A stretch of DNA of 64,000 nucleotides from Phytophthora colocasiae (lineage: Eukaryota; Oomycota; Peronosporomycetes; Peronosporales; Peronosporaceae), in assembly GCA_018806915.1 (NCBI GenBank), contig JAGKQI010000101.1:558001-622000 (forward strand), written 5' to 3'. The notes under the pieces were generated by a model, which worked only from the letters and a program-made list of their open reading frames with translations, searched no databases and was not told the DNA's origin. A program made the position numbers and the translations under genes. Shown here in pieces: positions 63,595 to 64,000 of the stretch. Each line of letters starts with the position of its first letter. Position 1 is the first letter of the stretch.

Positions 63595-64000
63595 ATGGAG
63601 CTTCCGGAAACCAGTCACCTGTACCAAGCGGTCATCGCTGCGGCCAAGCTTGCGGATCAGAGGCTCGAGATTCGCACGCGGACGGACTACAACGGCAGCC
63701 TTCGTCAATTCGCCGCGTTCTGTATCTCTGAAGGATATCCCGACCCACTCAAGCAACGGTTCGTGCAGCTCCCAGGAGTCCTCGCGGCGTACATTCACCA
63801 ACTAGCGACGGCCAACACAAGTCAGTGGCCGGCTGAAAAGCTTCGTGCTGCGATCCACTGGCACTACACAAAGTCACAGATGCTTGTTGGTGGCCATCCA
63901 CACGATCGCTGGGTTGTCGACACGGCTGCGGACGGAACTCTTACCCCGCGAGGTAATACCGCCAAGTCTGCCACCATCTTGCAGATTCTGGCCGGGTTAA
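63595..64000 (+). CDS. N-terminal part of a probable tyrosine recombinase (Crypton/DIRS-like), runs off window
   Basis: ATG 63595 in a CACCATGG context opens a frame with no stop for 135 codons to the window edge. The product starts MELPETSHLYQAVIAAAK and has TRTDYNGSLRQFAAFCISEG, which resembles the SAM-like core-binding region (xxTxxxYxxxLxxFxxFC) of tyrosine recombinases. It continues with LRAAIHWHYTKSQM and GNTAKSATILQILAGL. The catalytic part is beyond base 64000, so the call rests on the N-terminal pattern only. Confidence 0.45.
   Translation, partial: MELPETSHLYQAVIAAAKLADQRLEIRTRTDYNGSLRQFAAFCISEGYPDPLKQRFVQLPGVLAAYIHQLATANTSQWPAEKLRAAIHWHYTKSQMLVGGHPHDRWVVDTAADGTLTPRGNTAKSATILQILAGL

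Noticed and set aside
1..64000. tRNA, rRNA genes and CRISPR arrays
   Set aside because: None seen. The tRNA-like stretch at 17859 is only a primer site, and no regular spacer-repeat pattern occurs.

Overview
The window looks like nuclear DNA of an oomycete, most likely Phytophthora or a close relative. The reasons are compact genes with few short GT..AG introns, an oomycete-style bZIP gene, PDR/ABCG transporter duplicates, protein kinases with an HRD-x-SLEN loop, a B12-dependent ribonucleotide reductase, and a transposon mix (chromodomain Ty3/gypsy, Ty1/copia, Crypton, PIF/Harbinger, MULE, Tc1/mariner) typical of these genomes. Species was not determined. All family calls come from reading motifs; no database search was run.

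Layout. (1) 1-7030: 3' part of a decayed chromodomain Ty3/gypsy element ending in a 309-bp LTR. It carries a long antisense ORF, and its integrase is split by a 248-bp insert that looks like a piece of a GyrI-like effector-binding-domain gene. (2) 7446-8231: bZIP-like gene. (3) 9347-11422: Crypton tyrosine recombinase with one in-frame TGA. (4) 11693-21788: one secreted glycoside hydrolase family 3 gene broken by three transposons of three classes. These are a 5442-bp copia element with identical LTRs, an 857-bp element with 9-bp target duplications, and a 1338-bp PIF/Harbinger derivative. Removing each insert plus one target copy restores the reading frame at each junction.

(5) 22173-40415: conserved housekeeping genes. 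These are an E(z)/EZH H3K27 methyltransferase divergent from RNA polymerase III subunit RPC3, a class B DnaJ, mitochondrial ETF-ubiquinone oxidoreductase, a METTL2/6/8-like methyltransferase divergent from an RRM protein, and a GON4-like SANT/Myb protein divergent from a class II (adenosylcobalamin) ribonucleotide reductase. (6) 40617-49251: tandem full-size PDR/ABCG transporters. The first has a frameshift. The nucleotide-binding halves are nearly identical while the membrane halves have diverged. (7) 49420-50725: GRASP55/65 Golgi protein. (8) 50810-52375: Tc1/mariner element with 202-bp terminal inverted repeats and a broken transposase.

(9) 54645-59606: two related atypical kinases flank a cysteine-rich single-pass membrane protein, followed by a FAM241-like small membrane protein. 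(10) 60165-64000: MULE transposase with SWIM finger broken by one TGA, a low-complexity tract, a 201-bp MITE, and the start of a probable tyrosine-recombinase ORF running off the window. The strongest unusual signals are the triple-hit GH3 gene, the captured gene fragment in the gypsy integrase, the antisense gypsy ORF, the copia primer site that overlaps the gag start codon, the segmental homogenisation of the PDR pair, and the kinase/membrane-protein cluster.
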